Assembly: GCF_900078665.2 (NCBI RefSeq)
Contig: NZ_LT546207.1
Location: 3,608,300 to 3,642,529 of the forward strand
Reading direction: 5' to 3'
DNA length: 34,230 nucleotides
Source of the DNA: Mycolicibacterium houstonense
GTDB taxonomy: Bacteria > Actinomycetota > Actinomycetes > Mycobacteriales > Mycobacteriaceae
Numbering within the stretch: the first letter of the stretch is position 1; every line of letters begins with the position of its first letter. The translations under genes were made by a program, and so were the position numbers. Shown in pieces: positions 10,069-17,219 of the stretch. Below the pieces are notes generated by a model, which was not told the origin of the DNA, did no database searches, and saw nothing but the letters and a program-made list of their open reading frames with translations.

Positions 10069-10917
10069 GTGCCGGGCCCGGTATTGCTGCGCCCCGGCCC
10101 GGCCCTGGCCGCCCACGTCCAGTTCTTCGGATACTGGCGAAACACCCAGGCCGCGACCCATCGCAGCCGCGCCCTGCCCCGCGGCGCCGCGACGGTGATC
10201 ATCGACCTCGACGCCCGCGATCAGGTCGATTTCTATGCGGCCGACGGCAGCACCCGCCTCGACGTCGGCGCCGCCTTCATCGCCGGGGCCGGCGTCACCT
10301 CGTACGTCAGCCAGATCGAGCCGGCACAGACCGTGCTCACCATCCACTTCCTCCCCGGCGGCGCCGCGGCATTCCTGCCCGCCCCACTGCACGACCTGGA
10401 GGACGAGTGCGTCGGGCTGGAAGCGATCTGGGGCCGGGCGGCGGCGGACCTGCGCGCCCGCCTGATCGCAGCAGGCTCCGTTGCGGACCGGCTGGCACTG
10501 GTGGAGTCGTTCCTGTTGGCGCGCATGCGGTCCCGTGACCCCGCGGTGGGCGCGGTGCTCCGTGCGGCCGAAAGCCGACCCTCGCTGCGGGTGGCCGAGG
10601 CATGCACGTTGACCGGGTTGTCGGCCAGACGGCTGATCGCATCGTTTCGTTCCGAGGTGGGCCAGACACCCAAGAGCTATCTGCGGGTGCGCCGGGTCCA
10701 GGCCGCGATGCGACTACTCGACGCGGGAGACGCTCGCGGGGCCCGGATCGCCACCGATCTCGGCTACTTCGACCAGGCACATTTCGTCCGGGAGTTCAGA
10801 TCGTTCACCGGCATGACGCCGACCCAGTACACCCAGCGCCGCACGTGGTTGCCCAGCCATGTGGGCGTCGGCTCCGGCAAAAATATCCAAGACCCGGGCA
10901 CCGCGGAACGCGCATGA
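10069..10917 (+). CDS. AraC-family transcriptional regulator
   Basis: A 282-residue protein. The N-terminal 150 or so residues resemble the cupin-like sensing domain found in AraC proteins that begin RPGPALAAHVQFFGYW. The C-terminal double HTH is clear: LRVAEACTLTGLSARRLIASF, then ARIATDLGYFDQAHFVREFRSFTGMTPTQY, the canonical second HTH and family signature. The start is GTG at 10069, one base after the tetR stop. Its own stop is 7 bases before a methyltransferase gene, so tetR, araC and methyltransferase look like one operon. The inducer and targets are unknown. Confidence 0.9.
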   Translation: MPGPVLLRPGPALAAHVQFFGYWRNTQAATHRSRALPRGAATVIIDLDARDQVDFYAADGSTRLDVGAAFIAGAGVTSYVSQIEPAQTVLTIHFLPGGAAAFLPAPLHDLEDECVGLEAIWGRAAADLRARLIAAGSVADRLALVESFLLARMRSRDPAVGAVLRAAESRPSLRVAEACTLTGLSARRLIASFRSEVGQTPKSYLRVRRVQAAMRLLDAGDARGARIATDLGYFDQAHFVREFRSFTGMTPTQYTQRRTWLPSHVGVGSGKNIQDPGTAERA

Positions 10918-10924
10918 TGGCGAC

Positions 10925-11749
10925 ATGACCAACTCAGGCCAGGCCGTCGCCGATACCGGCGTGCTCGTGGCAGCGATCCGCGCCGAGGAAAACCGCCGCG
11001 CCGACCGGCTTTTCACCGATCCGTTCGCCGAGAAGCTCGCTGGAGAGTCCGGGCGGCGCATGCTCGCCGAGTCCGTGGCCGCCACCGGAGACAAATCCAC
11101 GCTGCAGATCGTGGTGCGGACGCGCTTCTGGGACGAGGCACTGCTGGCGGCGGCGCCTACGGTGCGGCAGGTGGTGATCCTCGCCGCCGGACTCGATGCC
11201 CGCTCCTACCGGTTGCCCTGGCCCGATGGCACCACCGTGTTCGAGCTCGACCAGCCTGCGGTGATCGCCGCCAAGGCCGAGCTGCTGGCCGGTGACCGGC
11301 CGCGCTGCCGGCGGACGGCCATCGGCGTCGACCTGACGACCGACTGGACAGATTCCCTGCGGTCCAACGGCTTCGACGGCGATGCGCCGACCGTCTGGCT
11401 GATGGAGGGCCTGCTGCAATATCTCGACGAGGGCGCCGTGCACACCCTTTTCGAGCGGGTGGACGCCCTGTCGGCGCCCGGTTCGGTCTTGCTCTACGAC
11501 ATCGTCGGCAAGACACTGCTGGACAGCGTGATGCTGACGGCGGTCCGCGAACGGATGGCCCACAACGGTGCGCCATGGCTTTTCGGCACCGATGCGCCGG
11601 GGCAGCTGTGTGAGCGGCTCGGCTGGTCGGCAACCGTCACCGATGTGGCCGAACCGGGCAACCGGTGGAATAGGTGGTTCGCACCCGCGGTACCACTGGA
11701 CGTTCCCGGCATACCGCGCGGATACTTCGTCACCGCCACCAAGCGGTAG
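10925..11749 (+). CDS. SAM-dependent methyltransferase (LCM/UPF0677 family), second paralogue
   Basis: A 274-residue class I methyltransferase, a paralogue of the gene at 7550-8443. SAM-site motif VVILAAGLDARSYRLPWPDG, then VFELDQPAVIAAK and WLMEGLLQYLDEG, the same block order as its relative. It is shorter than the Rv0281-like copy, mainly in the C-terminal third. The ATG at 10925 (MTNSGQAVADTGVLVAA) fits the family start; the open frame extends further upstream but overlaps the araC gene. It follows araC by 7 bases, so the regulator may control it. Substrate unknown. A weak hairpin (GGTAG/CTACC) overlaps its stop codon. Confidence 0.9.
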   Translation: MTNSGQAVADTGVLVAAIRAEENRRADRLFTDPFAEKLAGESGRRMLAESVAATGDKSTLQIVVRTRFWDEALLAAAPTVRQVVILAAGLDARSYRLPWPDGTTVFELDQPAVIAAKAELLAGDRPRCRRTAIGVDLTTDWTDSLRSNGFDGDAPTVWLMEGLLQYLDEGAVHTLFERVDALSAPGSVLLYDIVGKTLLDSVMLTAVRERMAHNGAPWLFGTDAPGQLCERLGWSATVTDVAEPGNRWNRWFAPAVPLDVPGIPRGYFVTATKR

Positions 11750-11839
11750 CCGGGACTACCCCACGTCGGCCCGAGAGCCTGGCCTGACCCCGGCCGGCCC
11801 GGCGTCCGGCACGACGCCCGGGCCTCCCGCTCTCTCATT

Positions 11840-11963
11840 GTCACGCCAGAGTGACTGTCGGGCTCGGCAGCCACGCCAGCGTGACAAACTCCGCAGCGAA
11901 GTCGGCCGACTCCCGGCCATTGTCACGCTGGAGTGACACTCGGCGCCGACAGCCACTCTGACC
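11840..11963. repeat. Cluster of short GTCAC...GTGAC palindromes
   Basis: Three related 16-base units lie at 11840-11855 (GTCACGCCAGAGTGAC), 11870-11885 (GCCACGCCAGCGTGAC) and 11922-11937 (GTCACGCTGGAGTGAC). A degenerate fourth begins at 11952 (GCCACTCTGACC). Unit starts are 30, 52 and 30 bases apart. Each has inverted arms around a CCAG/CTGG centre, so each could form a small hairpin. They occupy the intergenic region next to the IS110 element, and a further copy lies on the other side of it. They resemble REP-type intergenic palindromes; the function is unknown. Confidence 0.7.
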
Positions 11964-11999
11964 GGAAAATGTCCCAGGGTGAGTGGGCAGGCCGAAGGC

Positions 12000-12016
12000 A
12001 GCCGGCGCAGCCGGCT
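12000..12016. repeat. GC-rich hairpin near the 3' end of the IS110 element
   Basis: A perfect 7-base inverted repeat, AGCCGGC and GCCGGCT around a GCA loop, 16 bases beyond the transposase stop. It could be a terminator-like structure for the transposase transcript, though no T-run follows, or part of the element's right end. Confidence 0.5.
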
Positions 12017-12032
12017 CTGTGTTTTGGTGTGG

Positions 12033-13373
12033 TTAGGCGGCGGGTTCGACGCTGACGCGGTAGCCCATGGCCGTCAGTTGGGCGATGTGGTTACGCATGC
12101 GGCGTTCGATGTTGACCCGCCGGGTGTAGTAGTCGGCTCCTAGGTCATGGAAACGTGCGGTGGCATCGGCGAGCAGCTGCCAGACGATGGTAAAGATCGA
12201 GCGGGCCACCGCGACAAGGGCTTTGAGCTTGCCGCGGCGTTTGACCAGTCGTCGATACCGCTCCCCGAGGAAGGTGTCGGTCTTGGCCACGGTCGCAGCG
12301 GCCTCCCCGAGAGCGCCTCTGAGGTAGGGGTTGCCGGTTCCGGTTCTGCCGGCTCGGGTTACCGGCCCGGACTGGATGGTGCGTGGGCACAGTTTGGCCC
12401 AGGACACCAGGTGCGCTGCGGTGGGGAATCGGGTCATGTCCATACCGATCTCGGCCAGAATGATCTGCGCTGTGGTCGGGCCGATACCTGGGATCTCACA
12501 CAACCGTTGGACGGCCGAAAGGTCCGTCGACGCCAGGCCACCACCGGGCCGATCCTGGTCGTGATCGTCGGGCTCGGTGCGTGCCAGTCGCTGAGCGATC
12601 CGTGCGGTCAAGGTGGCGATCTGGGCATCGAGTGCGTCGATCTGATCGAGCAGCATCCGGGCCAACTCGCCGTGATGATCATCAAAACGACCATCGAGCG
12701 CCTTGATCAGCTCGGTGCGTTTGACTGTCATCCGTCCGCGGGCCAGATCAGCCAACTGCCGCGGATCGCGTTCACCGGCGATCAACGCCTCGACCATGGC
12801 CCGCACCGAAATAGTGTCCAGCCGTGAAGCCACCGCCGACACCTTGATCAACGCGTCTTCGAGCAGTTTCTCCAGCCGCTGCCAATAACGGGCCCGTTCA
12901 CGAGTCAGATCCACCCGCAACCGGGTGTAATCGCGCAGTTGCCGAATCGGGGCCGGCGGAACAAAGCTCGGCCTCAGCAGACCTTTTTCGGTGAGTTTGG
13001 CCAGCCACACCGCGTCGAGCTTGTCGGTCTTGGGCCGCCCCGGGACGTTTTTGACCTCGCAGGCGTTGACCAACTGCACATCCAACCCAGCAGCCTCGGC
13101 CAGGTAATACCAGATCCGCCAATAATCCGAGGTGGACTCGATGGTGAGTTTCTCGACACCCCACCCGACCAACTTGGCGGCCAACTCAGCCACCGCGCTG
13201 GTGGTGGCTTGGACCTCCCAGACCTTGCTGACCCGACGGGCAGGACCAGGAAGGCGGACACACACCACCCCCGAGGCCTTGGCCACGTCAATGGCAGCGA
13301 CCCGCTCGATGACCAACTCATGCTCGGCGTCGGCAATCTCCTCAACCCCGGCCGGACCCTTCTTATGCTTCAC
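12033..13373 (-). CDS. IS110-family transposase (DEDD/serine recombinase)
   Basis: A 446-residue recombinase. The N-terminal RuvC-like DEDD domain shows D29 (IDVAK), E79 (IESTSDYW), and D117 and D120 (KTDKLDA). A coiled, Arg/Leu-rich linker follows. The C-terminal transposase_20 domain has LCEIPGIGPTTAQIILAEIG and an IQSGPVTRAGRTGTGNPYLRGAL block that carries the family's catalytic serine region. I chose the GTG at 13373 because GGAGG lies 9 bases before it; a GTG at 13391 would add six residues. All catalytic blocks are present and there is no frameshift, so the enzyme looks intact. IS110 enzymes act with a bridge RNA made from the element's non-coding end. Confidence 0.93.
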   Translation of the reverse strand: MKHKKGPAGVEEIADAEHELVIERVAAIDVAKASGVVCVRLPGPARRVSKVWEVQATTSAVAELAAKLVGWGVEKLTIESTSDYWRIWYYLAEAAGLDVQLVNACEVKNVPGRPKTDKLDAVWLAKLTEKGLLRPSFVPPAPIRQLRDYTRLRVDLTRERARYWQRLEKLLEDALIKVSAVASRLDTISVRAMVEALIAGERDPRQLADLARGRMTVKRTELIKALDGRFDDHHGELARMLLDQIDALDAQIATLTARIAQRLARTEPDDHDQDRPGGGLASTDLSAVQRLCEIPGIGPTTAQIILAEIGMDMTRFPTAAHLVSWAKLCPRTIQSGPVTRAGRTGTGNPYLRGALGEAAATVAKTDTFLGERYRRLVKRRGKLKALVAVARSIFTIVWQLLADATARFHDLGADYYTRRVNIERRMRNHIAQLTAMGYRVSVEPAA

Positions 13374-13600
13374 CTCAGCTGCCCTCCTCACCCATCAACA
13401 CCATCGCGGTGGGCGGGCTGCCCGGGGGCCTCGGTCAAGGGAAAACCGAAATTCTGACCGGCGTGCTCACAGCAACAATGCATGACCCTTCCAGGTCCGG
13501 GCCCCGGCGTCAGGCTGGCGTACAAGCTCAACACGTCCCAAAGTGGCAACGACGTCGACAGGCAACCCACACCCATTTTCACGCCTGCAAGGCGCCCAGG
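13374..13600 (-). ncRNA. Candidate bridge-RNA region of the IS110 element
   Basis: This is the non-coding 5' flank of the transposase, where IS110-group elements encode the structured bridge RNA that pairs with target and donor DNA. No convincing gene is present on either strand. Local pairing is possible: TCGGT (13431-13435) with ACCGA (13445-13449), or alternatively CGGTCA (13432-13437) with TGACCG (13455-13460). I cannot define the RNA ends or the guide loops by eye, so this is placement by family knowledge plus weak structural hints. Confidence 0.35.
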
Positions 13601-13617
13601 GAACCCGGACAACCCGG

Positions 13618-13633
13618 CTGGCGTGACAATGGC
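13618..13633. repeat. Inverted copy of the GTCAC palindrome family
   Basis: The reverse complement of 13618-13633 reads GCCATTGTCACGCCAG and matches 11916-11931 at 14 of 16 positions. It is thus a half unit of the palindrome cluster on the far side of the IS110 element, in the opposite orientation. A looser relative (GTCAGGCTGGCGTAC) lies at 13509-13523. Confidence 0.6.
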
Positions 13634-13638
13634 GGCGG

Positions 13639-13662
13639 CACGGCGCCCGAACGGCCGCCGTG
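13639..13662 (-). terminator. Possible terminator after the VOC gene
   Basis: A 7-base perfect stem, CACGGCG with CGCCGTG, around a 10-base loop, beginning 31 bases past the VOC stop. No T-run follows on the minus strand, so it is at best a mycobacterial U-poor terminator. Confidence 0.35.
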
Positions 13663-13693
13663 GTAAGCCCGGAAACACCAGGAACCGGTCGGA

Positions 13694-14275
13694 CTACCCC
13701 GCAGCAGTCACCGACGGACGCCGGTCAGCGGCCGTCTTGGGAGCCACCTGTGCGTCCTCGTCGGTGAATTCCTTGGTCCAACATGCGAATTCGAGGGTGA
13801 TGCCGTCCGGGTCGAGGAAGTAGAACGACCGGACGTAGACGCCGGGGTGCACGGTGGCCGAGGCCTGCATCGGGCTGTCGTCGTGGTTGAGCACCGGACC
13901 GACGCGGACGCCCTTGGCCTTGAGCTTCTGCCGGTACTCGTCGAACTTCTCGGCGGGCACGTGCAAGGCGATGTGGTTCAGCGACCCGGTGGAGCTCATG
14001 AACTCGCCGATGCCAGGGATCGCCGCCGGCGCCGAGATGCCGGGCACCCCGTCGGGGGCATCGCGGAACCAGAAGAACGCGATGCAATCTCCGTTGCCGG
14101 CGTCGAAGAAGAAGTGCTGCCCCATGCCGCCGGGCAGATCGAGCGCCTTGATCAGGGGCATGCCGAGGACGTTGGTGTAGAAGTCGACCGTGCGCTCCAT
14201 GTCGGCACACACCAGGGCCACATGGTTGATGCCGCCGAATTCGAACTCCGGGTTGGGATTGTTGGGCTTGATCAC
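13694..14275 (-). CDS. VOC-superfamily (glyoxalase/dioxygenase fold) protein, Rv0274-like
   Basis: A 193-residue metalloenzyme-like protein with two beta-alpha-beta-beta-beta modules. Candidate metal ligands are the histidines in INHVALVCADM and LNHIALHVPAEKF and the glutamate in DGITLEFACWTKEF. FDAGNGDCIAFFWF lies between the modules. The start is GTG at 14275, supported by GGAGG at 14289-14285, nine bases upstream. Length and neighbourhood match Rv0274, which also diverges from a TetR gene. The reaction is unknown; ring-cleavage dioxygenase, lyase or isomerase activity would all fit the fold. It diverges from the tetR at 14409 across a promoter with a perfect inverted repeat, so it is probably repressed with the hydrolase operon. 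Confidence 0.87.
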   Translation of the reverse strand: MIKPNNPNPEFEFGGINHVALVCADMERTVDFYTNVLGMPLIKALDLPGGMGQHFFFDAGNGDCIAFFWFRDAPDGVPGISAPAAIPGIGEFMSSTGSLNHIALHVPAEKFDEYRQKLKAKGVRVGPVLNHDDSPMQASATVHPGVYVRSFYFLDPDGITLEFACWTKEFTDEDAQVAPKTAADRRPSVTAAG

Positions 14276-14329
14276 GTCGACACACCTCCGGGCGAACGCA
14301 CTCGAATGCACCAAACACTGGCGCAGTAG

Positions 14330-14361
14330 CGTATCTGAATCTAACATCAGATTCAGATACG
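14330..14361. promoter_or_regulatory. Perfect 13-base inverted repeat, likely TetR operator
   Basis: The arms CGTATCTGAATCT (14330-14342) and AGATTCAGATACG (14349-14361) are exact reverse complements around a 6-base spacer (AACATC). It lies in the 133-base divergent gap between the VOC gene and tetR, 55 bases from one start and 48 from the other. It is AT-richer than its surroundings. The perfect symmetry and placement are what a TetR dimer, or a pair of dimers, would bind to control both directions. Confidence 0.8.
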
Positions 14362-14408
14362 AACAATGGCCCTGCAAGATTTCCCGGCCCGCCGGAGTGA
14401 GGAAATCC

Positions 14409-15038
14409 GTGACCATCAGTCCCCGAACACCCCTGCCCACCGCGCGTGGCCGCCAGACCCAGGCCGCGATCGACAGCGCCGCCCGCGCCGTGGTGGCCCG
14501 CAAGGGCATCCTGGCCACCACGATCGCCGACATCGCCACCGAGGCGGGCCGGTCGGCCGCATCGTTCTACAACTATTACGCCTCGAAGGAGGCCATGGTC
14601 CGGGAATGGGCACTTCGGTTCCGAAACGAGGCCCGCGAACGAGCCCTTCCCGCAACCGGGCCGAACCTGACCAACTGGGAACGCAGCCACCAGGCGGCGT
14701 CCGCGCACTGGACGACGTACCGGCACCGCCTGGCCGAGATCATCAGCGTGTACCAGATGGCGATGATCGACGACGACTTCGCCGAATACTGGGACGAGAT
14801 CTGCCAGCTGCCGGTCTCGATGATCACCGACATGGTCAAACATGCTCAGCACCAAGGGTTCTGCCCTGACGACGACCCCCACCTGACCGCCGTCGCCCTG
14901 GTGTCGATGCTCAACCAGTTCTGCTACGTCCAACTGTCGGGCGGCCGTGACGCCGTGGCCGACGACACCGCCTGCATCACCACCTTGGCCAACATCTTCT
15001 ACCGGACCATCTACCACGACGGGAAGCCTCACGAATGA
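14409..15038 (+). CDS. TetR-family transcriptional regulator (Rv0273c-like)
   Basis: A 209-residue repressor-type protein. The N-terminal HTH is TTIADIATEAGRSAASFYNYYASKEAM, with the FYNYY recognition helix, preceded by ARGRQTQAAIDSAARAVVARKG. The C-terminal half is a helical ligand domain. The start is GTG at 14409 with GAGG about nine bases upstream; a longer frame exists but would cross the operator. The stop overlaps the ATG of the hydrolase gene (ATGA), so regulator and hydrolase are translated together. Gene order (VOC divergent, hydrolase next, FadE6 beyond) matches Rv0274-Rv0271c. The ligand may be a substrate or CoA thioester of this pathway. Confidence 0.9.
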   Translation: MTISPRTPLPTARGRQTQAAIDSAARAVVARKGILATTIADIATEAGRSAASFYNYYASKEAMVREWALRFRNEARERALPATGPNLTNWERSHQAASAHWTTYRHRLAEIISVYQMAMIDDDFAEYWDEICQLPVSMITDMVKHAQHQGFCPDDDPHLTAVALVSMLNQFCYVQLSGGRDAVADDTACITTLANIFYRTIYHDGKPHE

Positions 15039-16168
15039 CCAAGACCTCAGCGGCGGCCGGCGTGGTCCGCGAGTTCGTCGGCCTGGAATCTCCGACCGCC
15101 CACCGCGCCGGTGCGGGCGGGCACCCGTGCCAGGGCCTCTATCACCGCGGGGTGGGACGCAAACCCAAGGTGGCCGTGATCGCCACGCACTATCAAATCG
15201 ACTTCTCCGAGCACTACATCGCCGATTACCTGGCCACCCGGGGCATCGGCTTCCTGGGCTGGAACACCCGGTTCCGCGGATTCGAGAGCAGCTTCCTGCT
15301 CGACCACGCCCTGGTCGACATCGGCGTCGGGGTGCGGTGGCTGCGCGAGGTCCAGGGCATCGAAACCGTTGTCCTGCTGGGTAATTCCGGGGGCGGATCG
15401 CTGATGTCGGCCTACCAGGCCCAGGCTACCGATCACCATGTCACGCCGCTGGAGGGGATGCGGCCCGCGGCGGGCCTGACCGAACTGCTGCCTGCCGACG
15501 GGTATGTGGCCAGCGCCGCTCATCCCGGTCGCCCGGACGTGCTGACCGCCTGGATGGATGCCTCGGTGGTCGACGAGAACGACGCGATCGCCGCCGATCC
15601 CGAGCTGGATCTGTTCGACGAACGCAACCCCGCGCCCTTTTCCGCCGATTTCGTGGCGCGCTACCGGGCCGCGCAGGTCGCACGCAACGAGAAGATCACC
15701 GACTGGGCCACCGACGAGCTCAAGAGGATTCAGGCGGCCGGATATTCGGACCGCCCCTTCACCGTCATGCGCACCTGGGCCGACCCGCGGATGGTCGACC
15801 CCACGATCGAGCCCACCAACCGGCAGGCCAATCTGTGCTACGCCGGGGTGCCGGTCAAGGCCAACCGCTCGGCCCGCGGTATCGCCGCGGCCACCACGGT
15901 GCGCAACTGGATCGGCATGTGGAGCCTGCGGCACGCCCAGACCCGGGCCGAACCCCACCTGGCCCGGATCACCTGCCCGGCCCTGGTGATCAACGCCGAC
16001 CAGGACACCGGGGTGTACCCGTCCGACGCCAAACGCATCTACGACGCACTCGCGAGCGCGGACAAGGAGCAGTGCTCGATCGACACCGATCACTACTTCA
16101 CCACTCCGGGCGCCCGTAGCGAGCAGGCCGATACCATCGCTCGATGGATCGCGAAGCGGTGGCGGTGA
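15035..16168 (+). CDS. Alpha/beta-hydrolase (Rv0272c-like)
   Basis: A 377-residue protein with an alpha/beta-hydrolase fold. The nucleophile elbow is GNSGGG (Ser118). The likely acid is Asp322 or Asp324 in NADQDTGV, and the likely base is His353 in TDHYF. A helical lid of about 150 residues lies between the elbow and the acid. There is no signal peptide, so it is cytosolic. Length equals that recalled for Rv0272c. The substrate is unknown; an ester or CoA thioester would fit the neighbourhood. It overlaps tetR at its start (ATGA) and the hydroxyacid dehydrogenase gene at its end. Confidence 0.85.
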   Translation: MTKTSAAAGVVREFVGLESPTAHRAGAGGHPCQGLYHRGVGRKPKVAVIATHYQIDFSEHYIADYLATRGIGFLGWNTRFRGFESSFLLDHALVDIGVGVRWLREVQGIETVVLLGNSGGGSLMSAYQAQATDHHVTPLEGMRPAAGLTELLPADGYVASAAHPGRPDVLTAWMDASVVDENDAIAADPELDLFDERNPAPFSADFVARYRAAQVARNEKITDWATDELKRIQAAGYSDRPFTVMRTWADPRMVDPTIEPTNRQANLCYAGVPVKANRSARGIAAATTVRNWIGMWSLRHAQTRAEPHLARITCPALVINADQDTGVYPSDAKRIYDALASADKEQCSIDTDHYFTTPGARSEQADTIARWIAKRWR

Positions 16169-17133
16169 ACCCCGGCCGGATCAGGGTTCTCGCCCATTTC
16201 ACCCCCGGCGACAAGGTGCTGGATTTCCTTGCACCGCATCGTGACTGGCTGGATGTCACGTTCTGCGCCGAAGACGACGACGACACCTTCTATCGCGAAC
16301 TGCCGACGGCCGAGGTGCTCTGGCATGTCCTGCGGCCGGTCTCCGGCGACGATCTGGAACGCGGGCTGCGGCTGCGGTTGGTCCACAAGCTCGGCGCCGG
16401 GGTGAACACCATCGATGTGGACACCGCCAGCCGGCTGGGCATCCTGGTGGCCAACATGCCCGGCGCCAACGCACCGTCGGTGGCCGAGGGCACCGTCCTG
16501 CTGATGCTCGCCGCACTGCGGCGGTTGCCCGAACTCGACCGGGCCACCCGAGCCGGGAAGGGCTGGCCGTCCGACCACAGTCTCGGTGAGACCGTGCGCG
16601 ACATCAGCGGGTGCACAGTCGGTTTGCTCGGCTACGGCAACGTGGCCAAGCGAGTCGAAAAGATCGTCGTGGCCATGGGCGCCGACCCGTCACAGGTGAT
16701 CCACACCAGCACCCGCAACACCGGACATCCGCAGTGGCGCAGCCTGCCAGATCTGTTGGCCGCCAGCGACATCGTCTCGCTGCACCTGCCGCTGACCGAC
16801 GCCACCAGGGGCCTGCTCGACAGCAAGGCGCTGGCCGCGATGAAGCCCGGCGCCGTCGTCGTCAACACCGCGCGCGGTCCGATCATCGACGAGCCCGCCC
16901 TGGTGGAGGCGCTTCGCAGCGGGCAGCTGTCCGCGGCCGGCCTGGACGTGTTCGCCGAGGAGCCGGTACCGCCGGGCAATCCCCTGCTGGAGCTGCCCAA
17001 TGTGGTGCTCACCCCCCACGTCACCTGGTACACGGTCGACACGATGCGCCGCTATCTGACCATGGCGGTTGACAACTGCCGCCGCATCCGCGACGGCGAA
17101 CATCTGGCTCACGTAGTTAACGGGGTTACATAG
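16144..17133 (+). CDS. D-isomer-specific 2-hydroxyacid dehydrogenase
   Basis: A 329-residue NAD(P)-dependent dehydrogenase of the PGDH/formate dehydrogenase family. The substrate domain has HKLGAGVNTIDVDTA, and the nucleotide-binding motif is VGLLGYGNVAKRVE (GxGxxA form). Catalytic Arg lies in VVNTARGPIIDE, Glu in GLDVFAEEPVP and His in LTPHVTWYT. It interconverts 2-hydroxy- and 2-keto-acids; the substrate is unknown. The ATG at 16144 overlaps the hydrolase gene by 25 bases. A GTG at 16165 would give the more usual 4-base GTGA overlap, and neither has a clear ribosome-binding site. I do not recall an equivalent between Rv0272c and Rv0271c, so it may be lineage-specific. Confidence 0.87.
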   Translation: MDREAVAVNPGRIRVLAHFTPGDKVLDFLAPHRDWLDVTFCAEDDDDTFYRELPTAEVLWHVLRPVSGDDLERGLRLRLVHKLGAGVNTIDVDTASRLGILVANMPGANAPSVAEGTVLLMLAALRRLPELDRATRAGKGWPSDHSLGETVRDISGCTVGLLGYGNVAKRVEKIVVAMGADPSQVIHTSTRNTGHPQWRSLPDLLAASDIVSLHLPLTDATRGLLDSKALAAMKPGAVVVNTARGPIIDEPALVEALRSGQLSAAGLDVFAEEPVPPGNPLLELPNVVLTPHVTWYTVDTMRRYLTMAVDNCRRIRDGEHLAHVVNGVT

Positions 17134-17219
17134 GCCGCCGGAGTGGCGCGCGTCACTGCGGGGTACCCTCGGCCCAACCGACCGGTTATTAGAAATATGC
17201 CCCCAGATGGAGGTACCGC

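Larger units (their letters stand above)
12000..13600 (-). mobile_element. IS110-family insertion sequence (boundaries approximate)
   Basis: An element identified by its DEDD transposase. IS110 members lack terminal inverted repeats and usually leave no target duplication, so the ends cannot be placed by eye. Fragments of the GTCAC palindrome family on both sides (up to 11963 and from 13618) suggest the ends lie between those points. The long non-coding stretch upstream of the transposase fits the IS110 plan, in which that side carries the RNA-coding left end. The element separates the methyltransferase from the VOC gene, both of which are intact. Confidence 0.7.

Noticed and set aside
11840..11963. 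CRISPR array
   Set aside because: Units are only 16 bases, palindromic and divergent, with spacings of 30 and 52 bases. There are only three to four copies and no cas genes nearby.
11753..13700. Direct repeat GGACTACCCC at 11753-11762 and 13691-13700 as a target-site duplication of the island
   Set aside because: Ten bases shared over 2 kb of GC-rich sequence is expected by chance. The second copy overlaps the VOC stop codon, and IS110 elements do not usually create target duplications.
17176..17187. AACC-GACC-GGTT repeat before fadE6 as a KstR-type operator
   Set aside because: It lacks the TNNAACNNGTTNNA spacing of KstR and is only 4-base arms. It is mentioned in the fadE6 entry but not called as a site.
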